From NCBI RefSeq assembly GCF_002843175.1, contig NZ_PJEO01000014.1, forward strand, positions 248,001 through 312,000: a stretch of DNA of 64,000 bases, written 5' to 3'. The notes beneath the pieces are model-generated. The model searched no databases. It was not told the DNA's origin and saw nothing but the letters and a program-made list of their open reading frames with translations. The DNA is from Confluentibacter flavum (GTDB lineage Bacteria > Bacteroidota > Bacteroidia > Flavobacteriales > Flavobacteriaceae). Positions 34,034-43,378 of this stretch are shown piece by piece. The first letter of the stretch is position 1, and each line of letters opens with the position of its first letter. Position numbers and translations under genes: made by a program.

Positions 34034-34084
34034 ATAGAAACTAGACAATAGAAAAGAGAGAATAGAGAATAGAGAATAGAGATT
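34034..34084 (+). repeat. Purine-rich tandem repeat flanking the four-helix gene (left)
   Basis: AATAGAGAATAGAGAATAGAG and imperfect relatives (AGACAATAGAAAAGAGAG) form a GA/A-rich tract. Its complement, a CT/T-rich tract, lies just after the four-helix gene at 34458-34493. The insert is therefore bracketed by complementary simple repeats. Confidence 0.6.
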
Positions 34085-34095
34085 TATCGGTGGGA

Positions 34096-34454
34096 ATGAA
34101 AAAACGTCATAATTACAAGAATCTAAAAATTTGGAAATTAGCCCTAGAAATTGCTAATGACATCTCAGATCTTCTAATTAATTTTCCAAAACATGAACGA
34201 TATGATTTATCGTCTCAAATAAGCAGATGCTCTGTTTCTATTCCCAGCAATATTGCAGAAGGGTCTGCAAAAACTGATAAATCATTTAGTAACTATATAG
34301 ATATTTCTTTAGGTTCATCTTTTGAACTTGGAACACAATTATTGGTTGCTTATCACAGAAAATATATTAATAATGAAACTTTAAAAAACTAGAAGACAAA
34401 ATAGAAGAATTTCAAAGAATGACAATGAGTTTTCAAAATGGACTAAATGGTTAA
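34096..34454 (+). pseudogene. Four-helix-bundle protein (23S-rRNA-intervening-sequence type), frameshifted
   Basis: The zero frame gives 98 residues from ATG 34096 (MKKRHNYKNLKIWKLALEIA, then YDLSSQISRCSVSIPSNIAE, then GSAKTDKSF), the hallmark of the S23/four-helix family. It stops early at TAG (34390-34392). In the -1 frame the family C-terminus continues (LEDKIEEFQRMTMSFQNGLN) to TAA at 34452-34454. The shift falls on A-AAA-AAC, a canonical -1 slippery heptamer directly followed by TAG. One missing A in a run of A explains it equally well. The gene interrupts the fad operon, bracketed by complementary simple repeats, so it appears to be a recent small insertion. The role of this family outside rRNA is unknown. 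Confidence 0.75.
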
Positions 34455-34457
34455 CAA

Positions 34458-34493
34458 GTCTATTTTCTATATTCTATTCTCTATTTTCTAAAA
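34458..34493 (+). repeat. Pyrimidine-rich tract flanking the four-helix gene (right)
   Basis: TCTATTTTCTATATTCTATTCTCTATTTTCTA is the approximate reverse complement of the left tract at 34034-34084. The pair could form a long imperfect hairpin, or represent the insertion boundary of the four-helix element. Confidence 0.6.
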
Positions 34494-34503
34494 AACAAAA
34501 AAT

Positions 34504-36315
34504 ATGGAAGCAACAGAAGAAAACATTTTACGTGGTGGTCAATTTTTGGTAAAAGAAACAAACTGTGAAGACATATTCATTCCAGAAGATTTTTCGGAAG
34601 AACAAAAGATGATGAAAGACGCTGTTACCGAATTTGTTGACAGAGAAATTTGGCCATATAAACCCCGTTTTGAAGCTAAAGACTATGCCTTTACAGAATC
34701 GTGTATGAGAAAAGCTGCCGAAATGGGCTTTTTAGGCGTTTCGGTTCCTGAAGCCTATGGCGGTATGGGTATGGGATTTATTGACACCATGCTAGTTTGT
34801 GACTATATTTCGGGTGCTACAGGGTCTTTCAGTACCGCTTTTGGTGCGCATACAGGCATTGGAACCTTACCTATTTTATTATATGGAACGGAAGAACAAA
34901 AGCAAAAATATGTACCTAAACTTGCTTCAGGAGAATGGTTTGGTTCGTATTGTTTAACAGAACCAAGTGCCGGTAGTGATGCCAATTCTGGCAAAACAAA
35001 AGCGGTGTTATCTGAAGATGGAAAGTCTTACAAAATCACGGGGCAGAAAATGTGGATTTCAAATGCTGGTTTTTGTAGTTTGATGATTGTTTTTGCCCGA
35101 ATTGAAGACGATAAAAACATCACAGGCTTTATTGTTGAATATGACCCAAGCAATCCTAACGGAATAACCATGGGTGAAGAAGAACACAAACTAGGTATTC
35201 GTGCTTCTTCAACCCGGCAAGTGTTTTATAATGAAACCGTTGTCCCAGTTGAAAACATGCTTTCCAACAGAGGCAATGGCTTTAAGATAGCGATGAATGC
35301 TTTAAATGTCGGAAGAATAAAACTAGCTGCTGCTTGTTTGGATGCGCAACGCCGTGTGATTACCGAATCTGTAAAATACGCCAACGATCGTGTTCAGTTT
35401 AATAAGCCTATCTCCAGTTTTGGTGCCATTCAACAAAAAATTGCTGAAATGGCAACCAATTGTTGGGTTGGTGAAGCAGCGACTTACCGCGCAGCCAAAA
35501 ATATTGAAGACCGTATAGTACTTCGTAAAAATAATGGAAAAGATACCCATCAAGAAGCTGAATTAAAAGGTGTGGAAGAATATGCTATTGAATGTTCTAT
35601 TTTAAAAGTAGCTGTATCTGAATTTACCCAAAATTGTACAGATGAAGGCATTCAAATTTTTGGAGGTATGGGATTTTCTGAAGAAACCCCTATAGAATCT
35701 GCATGGAGAGATGCTAGAATTGCTAGAATTTATGAGGGTACCAACGAAATAAATAGAATGCTATCCATTGGCATGCTCATTAAAAAAGCCATGAGAGGTC
35801 ATGTGGATTTACTAACGCCTGCTACTGAAGTGGCCAACGAATTAACCGGCATCCCTTCATTTGAAACACCAGATTTTTCAGAATTATTTTCAGAAGAAAA
35901 AAGCATTATCAAAAATCTTAAAAAATTATTTTTGATGGTTGCTGGTGCTGCTTTACAAAAATATGGTGAAGAAATAGAAAAACACCAACAATTAATGCTT
36001 GCTGCTTCAGATATATTGATCCAAGTTTATTTAGCTGAATCCGCCATCTTAAGAGCTGAAAAATTAGCAAAAAAAGAAGGTGAAGCACAGGTGAAAGAAC
36101 AAATTGCCATGGCTAAATTAAACTTATTTCACGCTATAGATGTTATTGAAACCGCTGGTAAACACTCTATTATTTCATTCTCTACTGGAGACGAACAACG
36201 CATGATGCTTATGGGCCTAAAACGCTACATGAAATACGTTAACATGCCCAATATTATTGAATTAAGAAACATTATTGCCGATAAGGTAATTAAAGAGAAC
36301 AAATATTGCTTTTAA
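34504..36315 (+). CDS. fadE: Acyl-CoA dehydrogenase (FadE-type, long form)
   Basis: The protein has 603 residues and performs the FAD-dependent first oxidation of acyl-CoA. The core domain shows YCLTEPSAGSDANSGKTKAV, the FAD contact KITGQKMWISNAGF, LGIRASSTRQVFYNETVVP and the C-terminal GGMGFSEETPIESAWRDARI with ARIYEGTNEINRM. The catalytic Glu is expected in that EGTNEI segment. About 170 extra C-terminal residues follow the core, as in Bacillus FadE. It closes the operon; a strong terminator follows. Confidence 0.94.
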   Translation: MEATEENILRGGQFLVKETNCEDIFIPEDFSEEQKMMKDAVTEFVDREIWPYKPRFEAKDYAFTESCMRKAAEMGFLGVSVPEAYGGMGMGFIDTMLVCDYISGATGSFSTAFGAHTGIGTLPILLYGTEEQKQKYVPKLASGEWFGSYCLTEPSAGSDANSGKTKAVLSEDGKSYKITGQKMWISNAGFCSLMIVFARIEDDKNITGFIVEYDPSNPNGITMGEEEHKLGIRASSTRQVFYNETVVPVENMLSNRGNGFKIAMNALNVGRIKLAAACLDAQRRVITESVKYANDRVQFNKPISSFGAIQQKIAEMATNCWVGEAATYRAAKNIEDRIVLRKNNGKDTHQEAELKGVEEYAIECSILKVAVSEFTQNCTDEGIQIFGGMGFSEETPIESAWRDARIARIYEGTNEINRMLSIGMLIKKAMRGHVDLLTPATEVANELTGIPSFETPDFSELFSEEKSIIKNLKKLFLMVAGAALQKYGEEIEKHQQLMLAASDILIQVYLAESAILRAEKLAKKEGEAQVKEQIAMAKLNLFHAIDVIETAGKHSIISFSTGDEQRMMLMGLKRYMKYVNMPNIIELRNIIADKVIKENKYCF

Positions 36316-36349
36316 GTAAAACCCAATATTTTAGTGACTGACTCAATGA

Positions 36350-36390
36350 TTAAATCGCTTTGAATTAATTTTCAAGGCGATTTAATTTTC
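36350..36390 (+). terminator. Terminator of the fad operon
   Basis: A 14-bp stem, TTAAATCGCTTTGA pairing with TCAAGGCGATTTAA (one G-T wobble), has an eight-base loop and is followed by TTTTC. Confidence 0.82.
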
Positions 36391-36413
36391 ATTATTTTTA
36401 AAATAAAATTTCC

Positions 36414-37742
36414 ATGAAAATTCCATTCCTAAGCTTTTTTCTTTTAACCGCTACCCTTTCCTTATCTCAAACAAACCAAAAAATATATGATATTATTGAT
36501 GTCGTTTCTGCTGAAAGAATAGAAAAAGACATTAATACATTAGCGAATTTCGGCACAAGAAACACCTTTAGTGATACCGTATCAAATACACGAGGCATTG
36601 GAGCTGCCAGACGTTGGATAAAACAAGAGTTTGAAAACATTTCCGATAATTGCGATAATTGCCTAGACGTTTTTTATCAAAAAGATTTTGTGACGAAAAA
36701 TGGTAATAACAGAGTGCCTCATAATGCTTGGGTCGTCAATGTGATCGCAATTCAAAAAGGCACAACCTATCCAGACCGTTATATCATCATGAGTGGCGAT
36801 ATAGACTCTCGTGCCAGTGATACCATGGATTTTATCACAGATGCACCTGGGGCTAACGACAATGCTTCGGGTATGGCAGGAACTATGGAAGCCGCTAGGG
36901 TATTATCAAAATACAAATTTGAAAACAGTATTGTGTACGTCGGTCTCTCTGGAGAGGAACAAGGATTATTTGGTGGAGCTGGTTTAGCCAACTATGCCAA
37001 AGAGAACAATTGGGACATTATTGGAGTTTTGAATAATGATATGATTGGAAACATAAAAGGCTTAGATGGCATAATTGATAATCGGACATTCAGAATTTTT
37101 TCGGAGCCTGTACCTTCAACAGAAACAGAACGAGAAAGACAATTAAGACGCTTTTATGGCGGGGAGATTGATGGCATTTCCAGACAATTAGCCAGATATG
37201 TTCATAAAACCACAAAAACATATATGCCAGAAATGAACCCTATGATGGTGTATAGATTGGATAGGTTTGGTCGTGGCGGACATCATCGGCCGTTTAATGA
37301 TTTAGGTTTTGCAGGTATCCGAATTATGGAAGCTCATGAAAATTACAACCAACAACACCAAGATATTAGGGAAGAAAACGGCATTAAATATGGTGATATC
37401 ATTGAACATGTAAATTTTGATTATGCTAAGAAATTAACCGCCGTAAACGCTATTAACTTAGCAAGTTTAGCATCTGCCCCACCATCACCAAAAAATGTTT
37501 CTATTGGTGGGGTCGTAGAACCTTCTGCTAAATTTAAATGGGAAAAAGTAACTGGTGCCATTGGCTATAAAATTTATTGGAGGGATACCACCTCGCCTAC
37601 TTGGGATTATAGTAGATATGTGGGTGATATTTCAGAATTCACATTAGATGGTATTGTTGTTGATAACTACTTTTTTGGAATAGCATCTGTTGGAGAAAAC
37701 GGATTTGAAAGCGTGGTAGTTTTCCCAAATGATGTATTTTAG
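36414..37742 (+). CDS. Secreted M28-family zinc metallopeptidase
   Basis: The protein has 442 residues with a signal peptide (MKIPFLSFFLLTATLSLSQ). The M28 fold is shown by MSGDIDSRASD, GANDNASGMAGTMEAARVL, LSGEEQGLFGG, LNNDMIGN and GGHHRPFNDLGFAGIR. In the first metal-ligand motif the usual H-x-D is D-I-D, a variant seen in some M28 subgroups, so activity is likely but not certain. The C-terminal ~90 residues (PSPKNVSIGGVVEPSAKFKW, YKIYWRDTTSPTWDYSR) look like a fibronectin-III-like module. It forms an operon with the next aminopeptidase gene (22 bp). Confidence 0.88.
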   Translation: MKIPFLSFFLLTATLSLSQTNQKIYDIIDVVSAERIEKDINTLANFGTRNTFSDTVSNTRGIGAARRWIKQEFENISDNCDNCLDVFYQKDFVTKNGNNRVPHNAWVVNVIAIQKGTTYPDRYIIMSGDIDSRASDTMDFITDAPGANDNASGMAGTMEAARVLSKYKFENSIVYVGLSGEEQGLFGGAGLANYAKENNWDIIGVLNNDMIGNIKGLDGIIDNRTFRIFSEPVPSTETERERQLRRFYGGEIDGISRQLARYVHKTTKTYMPEMNPMMVYRLDRFGRGGHHRPFNDLGFAGIRIMEAHENYNQQHQDIREENGIKYGDIIEHVNFDYAKKLTAVNAINLASLASAPPSPKNVSIGGVVEPSAKFKWEKVTGAIGYKIYWRDTTSPTWDYSRYVGDISEFTLDGIVVDNYFFGIASVGENGFESVVVFPNDVF

Positions 37743-37764
37743 AACCTAAATTTTTTTAAAACAT

Positions 37765-39414
37765 ATGACGAATCGTTTATTAGCAATATTAGCTATTGTT
37801 TTATTTTCTTCAATAGCAACACTACAAGCTCAAGGTTTGCTTTCAGAAAAAACCAATTTCACAAAACAAGATACTTTAAGAGGTAGCATAACGCCAGAGC
37901 GTGCTTGGTGGGATTTAACCTATTATCATTTAGAAGTTAAAGTGGATCCAGATAATAAATTTATTTCTGGTAAAAACACCATTCAATATAAAGTTTTGGA
38001 ACATAACACGGTCATGCAAATTGATTTGCAACCACCGATGATGATTACCAAAATCACTCAAAATGGCAAAGCATTACAGGTAAAAGATGAAGGAAATGCC
38101 CATTTTATCACTTTAATTGATAAACAAAACATTGGAGAGATAAACAGCTTGGAAGTCAGTTTTGAAGGTCATCCCAAAGAAGCTATTAATGCCCCTTGGG
38201 ATGGTGGTTTTTCTTGGAAAAAAGACCCTAATGGCAACCATTTTATTGCCACGTCCAATCAAGGCTTGGGTGCCAGTGTTTGGTGGCCCTGTAAAGACCA
38301 TATGTACGATGAAGTTGATAGTATGCTTATAAGCGTAAATGTACCTAAAGATTTGATGGATGTTTCCAATGGTAGACTTAGAAATGTTGAGCAATTTGGT
38401 GACACAAAAACCTACCACTGGATTGTAAAAAGTCCAATAAACAACTATGGTGTAAACATTAATATTGGTGATTACGTCAATTTTTCAGAAAAATATGATG
38501 GCGAAAACGGAATTTTAGACATGGATTATTATGTGTTGCGTGATAATCTTGAAAAAGCGAAACAACATTTTAAAGATGCTCCAAAAATGATGAAAGCTTT
38601 TGAGCATTGGTTCGGACCTTACCCCTTTTATAAAGATAGTTTTAAACTTGTAGAAGTCCCTTATTTAGGTATGGAACATCAAAGTTCAATAACCTATGGT
38701 AACAAATATTTAAAAGGGTATTTGGGTCAGGATAGATCGAATACCGGTTGGGGACTCATGTTTGATTACATCATAATCCATGAAGCTGGACACGAATGGT
38801 TTGCCAATAATATTACGGTTAAAGATGTTGCCGATTTGTGGATTCATGAAGGATTTACATGCTACTCCGAAAGTTTGTTTTTAGATTATCATTATGGTAA
38901 AAAAGCGGCTTCAGAATATGTTATTGGTTTACGAAGAGGTATTAGTAATGACAAACCTTTAATTGGCCCGTATCATGTTAATAAGGAAGGCTCTAGTGAT
39001 ATGTATGACAAAGGTGCTAATTTATTGCATACCTTAAGACAGCTGATTGAAGATGATGAAAAATGGCGGCAAATTTTGCGTGGTTTGAACAGAACATTTT
39101 ATCATCAAACGGTAACTACCCAAGAAATTGAAAATTATATTAGTGAACAATCGGGTATTGATTTAACCGAATTTTTCAATCAGTATTTAAGAACTACCAA
39201 AGTGCCCACTCTTGAATATAAATTTGAAAATAAAGCGCTTAAATACAGATGGTCTAACATCGTGGATAAATTTGATATGCCCGTTGTGGTTAAGCTTGGA
39301 GAAAAAACCCAATGGTTATTTCCTAAAGCTGAATGGAAAACCATGCTTTTAGAAACAGAAAACGCTTCTTTTGAAGTCGACCCCAATTTTTATGTAGAAA
39401 GCAAAAAGCTATAA
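37765..39414 (+). CDS. Secreted M1-family aminopeptidase
   Basis: The protein has 549 residues with a signal peptide (LLAILAIVLFSSIATLQAQG). The M1 zinc site is HEAGHEWFANN, followed by the third ligand in DLWIHEGFTCYSE. The exopeptidase Gly-rich motif is GMEHQSSITYG, where a GAMEN-like motif is expected. It removes N-terminal residues from peptides in the periplasm or at the surface. The M28 enzyme just upstream probably works with it in peptide scavenging. Confidence 0.92.
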   Translation: MTNRLLAILAIVLFSSIATLQAQGLLSEKTNFTKQDTLRGSITPERAWWDLTYYHLEVKVDPDNKFISGKNTIQYKVLEHNTVMQIDLQPPMMITKITQNGKALQVKDEGNAHFITLIDKQNIGEINSLEVSFEGHPKEAINAPWDGGFSWKKDPNGNHFIATSNQGLGASVWWPCKDHMYDEVDSMLISVNVPKDLMDVSNGRLRNVEQFGDTKTYHWIVKSPINNYGVNINIGDYVNFSEKYDGENGILDMDYYVLRDNLEKAKQHFKDAPKMMKAFEHWFGPYPFYKDSFKLVEVPYLGMEHQSSITYGNKYLKGYLGQDRSNTGWGLMFDYIIIHEAGHEWFANNITVKDVADLWIHEGFTCYSESLFLDYHYGKKAASEYVIGLRRGISNDKPLIGPYHVNKEGSSDMYDKGANLLHTLRQLIEDDEKWRQILRGLNRTFYHQTVTTQEIENYISEQSGIDLTEFFNQYLRTTKVPTLEYKFENKALKYRWSNIVDKFDMPVVVKLGEKTQWLFPKAEWKTMLLETENASFEVDPNFYVESKKL

Positions 39415-39418
39415 ACCT

Positions 39419-39991
39419 TTGGAATTATCTGAACATTATTTTAAAACGGATATCGAATGGCGAGCGTGGTTACATGAAAATCATGCAACATGCAAAGGCG
39501 TTTATCTCATTTTTTATAAAGTAGAACACGAATATGATAGTATGCGCTGGGAAGAGGCCGTTAAAATTGCCTTATGTTATGGATGGATTGATTCTACAGT
39601 AAAAAGTTTGGGTAACGGAAAACGCAAACAATATTTTACCCCTAGAAACAATAAAAGTGTTTGGAGTGCCTTAAACAAAAAATATATCGAAGAATTAATT
39701 TCAAATAATTTGATGCATGAAAGTGGTCTAGCCAAAATTGAAATCGCCAAGCAAAATGGTTGCTGGACCACTTTAGATGCTGTTGAAAATGGCATTATTC
39801 CAAACGATCTGCAATTAGAATTTGACAAAAATCCTCTCGCTTATTCCAATTACCAAAACTTTGCCCCTTCTTACAGAAAAAGCTATTTGTATTGGCTAAA
39901 TCAAGCAAAAAGGGAAGAAACGAGAAATAAGCGCATCACCGAAATCATTCAGTTATGCGCTAATAATATTAAAAGCAGAGGCGATTGGTAA
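39419..39991 (+). CDS. YdeI/OmpD-associated-family protein
   Basis: The protein has 190 residues from a TTG start five bases after the preceding stop; no ATG exists upstream in frame. The conserved WRAWLHENHATCKGVYLIFY and MRWEEAVKIALCYGWIDSTV segments identify the YdeI (bacteriocin-protection-like) family. The second half carries FAPSYRKSYLYWLNQAKREE. The biochemical role of the family is poorly known. An internal ATG at residue 41 would lose the conserved N-terminal motif, so TTG is preferred. It converges with the glycosyltransferase gene with only 3 bp between the stops and no terminator. Confidence 0.8.
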   Translation: MELSEHYFKTDIEWRAWLHENHATCKGVYLIFYKVEHEYDSMRWEEAVKIALCYGWIDSTVKSLGNGKRKQYFTPRNNKSVWSALNKKYIEELISNNLMHESGLAKIEIAKQNGCWTTLDAVENGIIPNDLQLEFDKNPLAYSNYQNFAPSYRKSYLYWLNQAKREETRNKRITEIIQLCANNIKSRGDW

Positions 39992-39994
39992 TCT

Positions 39995-41278
39995 CTAATT
40001 TGTATATATATTTGATTCCGTAGAACGTAAATTGATGGAATTATTAAATATCTCAATAATTCGTTTCGCAATACCTGTCCATCCAAAATTACGACGTGCA
40101 AACCTAGCACCTTCTACAGACAATTCATTTCGCAATTTAGGGTATAAAAGAGGCATCGACATCATGGCTCCAAATTCTACGGGTCTGTGAGGATCTGCAA
40201 ATAAAGCTTGATGCCCAAAATCAATTAAATCATATAAGCCTCCATGTACGGTTACAACACTAGGTGTTCCACAAGCCATAGCCTCAATAGCTACCATTCC
40301 AAAGGGTTCGTACCTAGAGGGCATGGCGAAAATATTTGCGGATCTATAAACATTGGCTAAATCTTCATCTGCTATATAATTTTTCCATTTTATTTTATCC
40401 AACACACCTAACTCACCTGCCAATGTTTTAAGCTTTTCTATACCTTCGTTATCTCGGTCAGATTGATCGCCGCCAATCGCAGCAACCAAACGTGCTTCAG
40501 GACAAAGTTGAATCACCGTAGGTAAGGCCTGTAAAAGAAGATCGTATCCTTTATTATGTGCCATTCGGCCTAGAGCAAGAATATCATTAGGATGGATATC
40601 ATATTTAGAGCGAACCTTATCATTTTCTTTAGAAGGTACTGGATAAAAACGATTTTCGTCAATGCCTGGTGGAATCATGCCACAATTTCTAGGCAACATG
40701 TCATATTGTTTCGTAAGTAGGTCTACCTGTGGAAGCGTTGTCGCAATAACATAATTACACATTTGATACACAAAATATTCTTTTCTTATACGCTCTTTAA
40801 AACGGTAGGTTTTCTCCATTTCTATTTCATCCATATCGCTTCCCATGGAATGCCGTTTCCACCAACCAAGGGAATGCGGTGTATGTACATGCGAGATACC
40901 TAACTCTTCAGCTATTTTCTGGCCCGCCCAACCGGCATCCCAATAATGCGTGTAAACAATATCATATTTTTTTTGCTCCTTTTTAATTGCGGCTAGACAA
41001 TTGGTCACAAACTTTTTTAAATGGTCGTGCATATCTTCTTTACGGATAAACTTTTTTCCGCCAAAAGGAATGCGCCACACCCTAAAATTATCATCTACTA
41101 TGTCATGTTCTGGTTGATCTTCAAATTGACGAGTCACTAAATCTACTTGTTTCCCTAATCTACTAAAACGTTCCGCCAGTTCTAAAACATATACCACTTG
41201 GCCACCTGTATCTGGTTTTCCTAATTCGGCATGGGCACCAACATAACCATGTAACGAGATCATTAATATTGATTTCAT
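39995..41278 (-). CDS. GT4 glycosyltransferase, sucrose-phosphate-synthase-like
   Basis: The protein has 427 residues. The N-terminal LHGYVGAHAELGKPDTGGQV loop is the signature of sucrose-phosphate synthase and mannosylfructose-phosphate synthase enzymes, where it contacts the fructose-6-phosphate acceptor. The GT-B second domain has ALGRMAHNKGYDLLLQALP and the nucleotide-sugar E-x7-E motif in SRYEPFGMVAIEAMACGTPS. It probably transfers a hexose from a nucleotide sugar to a phosphorylated acceptor. The neighbour, 9 bp upstream, carries a sucrose-phosphatase-like domain, so a non-reducing disaccharide (sucrose or mannosylfructose) is the likely product. Which sugar cannot be determined here. 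Confidence 0.85.
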   Translation of the reverse strand: MKSILMISLHGYVGAHAELGKPDTGGQVVYVLELAERFSRLGKQVDLVTRQFEDQPEHDIVDDNFRVWRIPFGGKKFIRKEDMHDHLKKFVTNCLAAIKKEQKKYDIVYTHYWDAGWAGQKIAEELGISHVHTPHSLGWWKRHSMGSDMDEIEMEKTYRFKERIRKEYFVYQMCNYVIATTLPQVDLLTKQYDMLPRNCGMIPPGIDENRFYPVPSKENDKVRSKYDIHPNDILALGRMAHNKGYDLLLQALPTVIQLCPEARLVAAIGGDQSDRDNEGIEKLKTLAGELGVLDKIKWKNYIADEDLANVYRSANIFAMPSRYEPFGMVAIEAMACGTPSVVTVHGGLYDLIDFGHQALFADPHRPVEFGAMMSMPLLYPKLRNELSVEGARFARRNFGWTGIAKRIIEIFNNSINLRSTESNIYTN

Positions 41279-41287
41279 AATTTTAAT

Positions 41288-43378
41288 TTATTTATTAATT
41301 ATTTTTAAATCATGACATGCAGAAATGTATTGTGCTGCAGACCAGGCTTGATAAGATTTACCCATAGGCTTTCCGGTAATTCCGTGAGCCCATTCCGTAA
41401 ATTCCCATGCTTCATTAACGCCTTCTTTATTGATTAAAGCGAGTTTATGCAATTCGGCAACGGCCATGTCTTTTAGACCTAGTTTATTTATAAACTTAAC
41501 CCAATAACCGCCCACAAAGGGCCATATACCACCATTGTGGTAATGATTTGGTAAGTTTAAAAGATTTACCGTATAATAAGGACGCCAGTCTGGATCTCCC
41601 GGGCTTACAACTGGATACACATTAGCTACAGGAAAAGGCTCATTTACGCCTACTCCTAACATAAAACGCAAACTTTGGTGCGCTTTATCTGCATCAATAG
41701 TACCGTGCAGAAAAGCGAGTACATTCCCTAAAATATCACAACGCCAACTAAAATCAAACGGTGTTACTTGAGCTATTAAATACGTCGTATCACCCAAACT
41801 AAATTGTCTTTCAGCAAAAGATACCGATTGAAATAATTTCTGTTGGGTTGAAGGCCAAAAATTCTGTAATATTTCCTTTTTAATAACTTGAGACCAACGA
41901 ATAAACTCTCCTGCTTGCTCATAATCGCCTAACATTTCCAACATACGACCAAAACAGACATTGGCCCTGTACCATAATATTTCATCATATAGAATGTTAT
42001 AACTTCTTCCAAACAAATCGGTCCAATCACCAGCTTCTGGAATTTCAAGTAAAGCATCATTATTGCCGTCATGGGCACCAAGCCATCTCATGGTTTCCTT
42101 TACATCTAAAATATGGTCCCTTAAAAAAGCAATATCCTTTGTAACATTCACATATTCGAAAAAGGCAATAACAACCCAAAGTCCGCTATCAATAGAACAG
42201 ATACCTCCTACTCCAGAATAATCTGGAACGTTATCCTTAATCCTTACATTTGACGGAATTTGTCCATTACGCGATATATGTTCCATTAGCGTTAATAGTG
42301 TTTGTCGTTGGCATTGGTGAATGTCTTTATCATGGATAAGTGACAAAGATCCGATAACGGTTATAGCTCCATCCCTAGCCCAAACGCTATGATAATTTTC
42401 ATCAGTTCCATTAGGCACATTATCTTTTATGGAACATGCGGAAAAACCCAGTGGTGTTATATTTTTTCGTAATGCTTCAACGGCTTTATCATAGCCTTCA
42501 CGTATCAAACCTATTTTTTCATTTTCATCTTCATTTGCAGCCGCATTGTTTAGTTCCTGTTTTATAAAAAAGTCTTCTGAATGGTCTTCATTATTAGTAT
42601 TTGTAGCATCTTCTGGAAATATACCATAATAAACAAGGCCTTCAATAACACCTTGGGAATAGTTATTTTCAGAGTGATACACTTGTCTATGCTTTGTATA
42701 TTTATAGAGTTCTTCATGGGCGTTGGCGACTACAATACCTTTTACATCTGCCATATCGAACATGGCACAATCATTTCCACTATCGCCAGCCACTAACGCA
42801 TTATTTGGCTTTAAATCTAATTTATTTAATAACCACTGCAATGCATTGCCTTTGTTGGCCCATTTAGGTAAAATATCTAAAAACTTTTCACCCGAATAAA
42901 CAACATTGACATGCATTTTTGCACTTGCAAAATTTTGCGTGATACTTTCAATAAGCTCTGGACTAGCATCATAGAAGTAATAACTTCGTTTATATGAATG
43001 TTGAAACTTAGTAGGTTGTTCACTTATGGGATGGTTAATATTACTAATAAGCTCTTCGACAGCTTCCAAATTCCAACCATCATCTAAAACATCATTAAAC
43101 TCTTTAACAATACACTTGTTTTTATAGTCGTAAATAAGCGTTCCCACACCAGCTATTATATAATCTGGCTCAGGCAAAACACCCTTTTTTATTAGGCTTA
43201 GAATATCGTCGATTAGCCGCCCGGTATTGTAAGTAAGTAAAACTTCAGCATTTGGTTTATATGTGTTCCATACAGCAGTAAAATTACTTTTTAGTGTATG
43301 AAATTCTATTAATGTATTATCAACATCAAAAGATAATAATTTTAAATCATGCTGTTGGGAAGTGTTTTTTATATCCAT
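41288..43378 (-). CDS. Fusion of HAD-IIB sugar-phosphate phosphatase and glycoside hydrolase
   Basis: The protein has 696 residues in two parts. Residues ~10-255 are a sucrose-phosphatase-like HAD-IIB domain: SFDVDNTLIEF (nucleophile Asp18, acid/base Asp20), the TYNTGR motif II region and VAGDSGNDCAMFDMAD. Residues ~285-696 are an (alpha/alpha)6-barrel hydrolase resembling GH100 invertases or amylo-alpha-1,6-glucosidases: YHSVWARDGAITV, GGICSIDSGLWVV, EIPEAGDWTDLFGR and the C-terminal GGIWPFVGGYWVK. A linker rich in N/E/D (residues 255-285) separates them. One polypeptide thus appears able to finish synthesis (dephosphorylation) and to hydrolyse the product. It lies in an operon with the SPS-like gene. 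Confidence 0.8.
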   Translation of the reverse strand: MDIKNTSQQHDLKLLSFDVDNTLIEFHTLKSNFTAVWNTYKPNAEVLLTYNTGRLIDDILSLIKKGVLPEPDYIIAGVGTLIYDYKNKCIVKEFNDVLDDGWNLEAVEELISNINHPISEQPTKFQHSYKRSYYFYDASPELIESITQNFASAKMHVNVVYSGEKFLDILPKWANKGNALQWLLNKLDLKPNNALVAGDSGNDCAMFDMADVKGIVVANAHEELYKYTKHRQVYHSENNYSQGVIEGLVYYGIFPEDATNTNNEDHSEDFFIKQELNNAAANEDENEKIGLIREGYDKAVEALRKNITPLGFSACSIKDNVPNGTDENYHSVWARDGAITVIGSLSLIHDKDIHQCQRQTLLTLMEHISRNGQIPSNVRIKDNVPDYSGVGGICSIDSGLWVVIAFFEYVNVTKDIAFLRDHILDVKETMRWLGAHDGNNDALLEIPEAGDWTDLFGRSYNILYDEILWYRANVCFGRMLEMLGDYEQAGEFIRWSQVIKKEILQNFWPSTQQKLFQSVSFAERQFSLGDTTYLIAQVTPFDFSWRCDILGNVLAFLHGTIDADKAHQSLRFMLGVGVNEPFPVANVYPVVSPGDPDWRPYYTVNLLNLPNHYHNGGIWPFVGGYWVKFINKLGLKDMAVAELHKLALINKEGVNEAWEFTEWAHGITGKPMGKSYQAWSAAQYISACHDLKIINK

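Noticed and set aside
34090-34095. GTG start of the four-helix-bundle gene
   Set aside because: The ATG at 34096 directly precedes the family-type start KKRHNYKNLKIWK.
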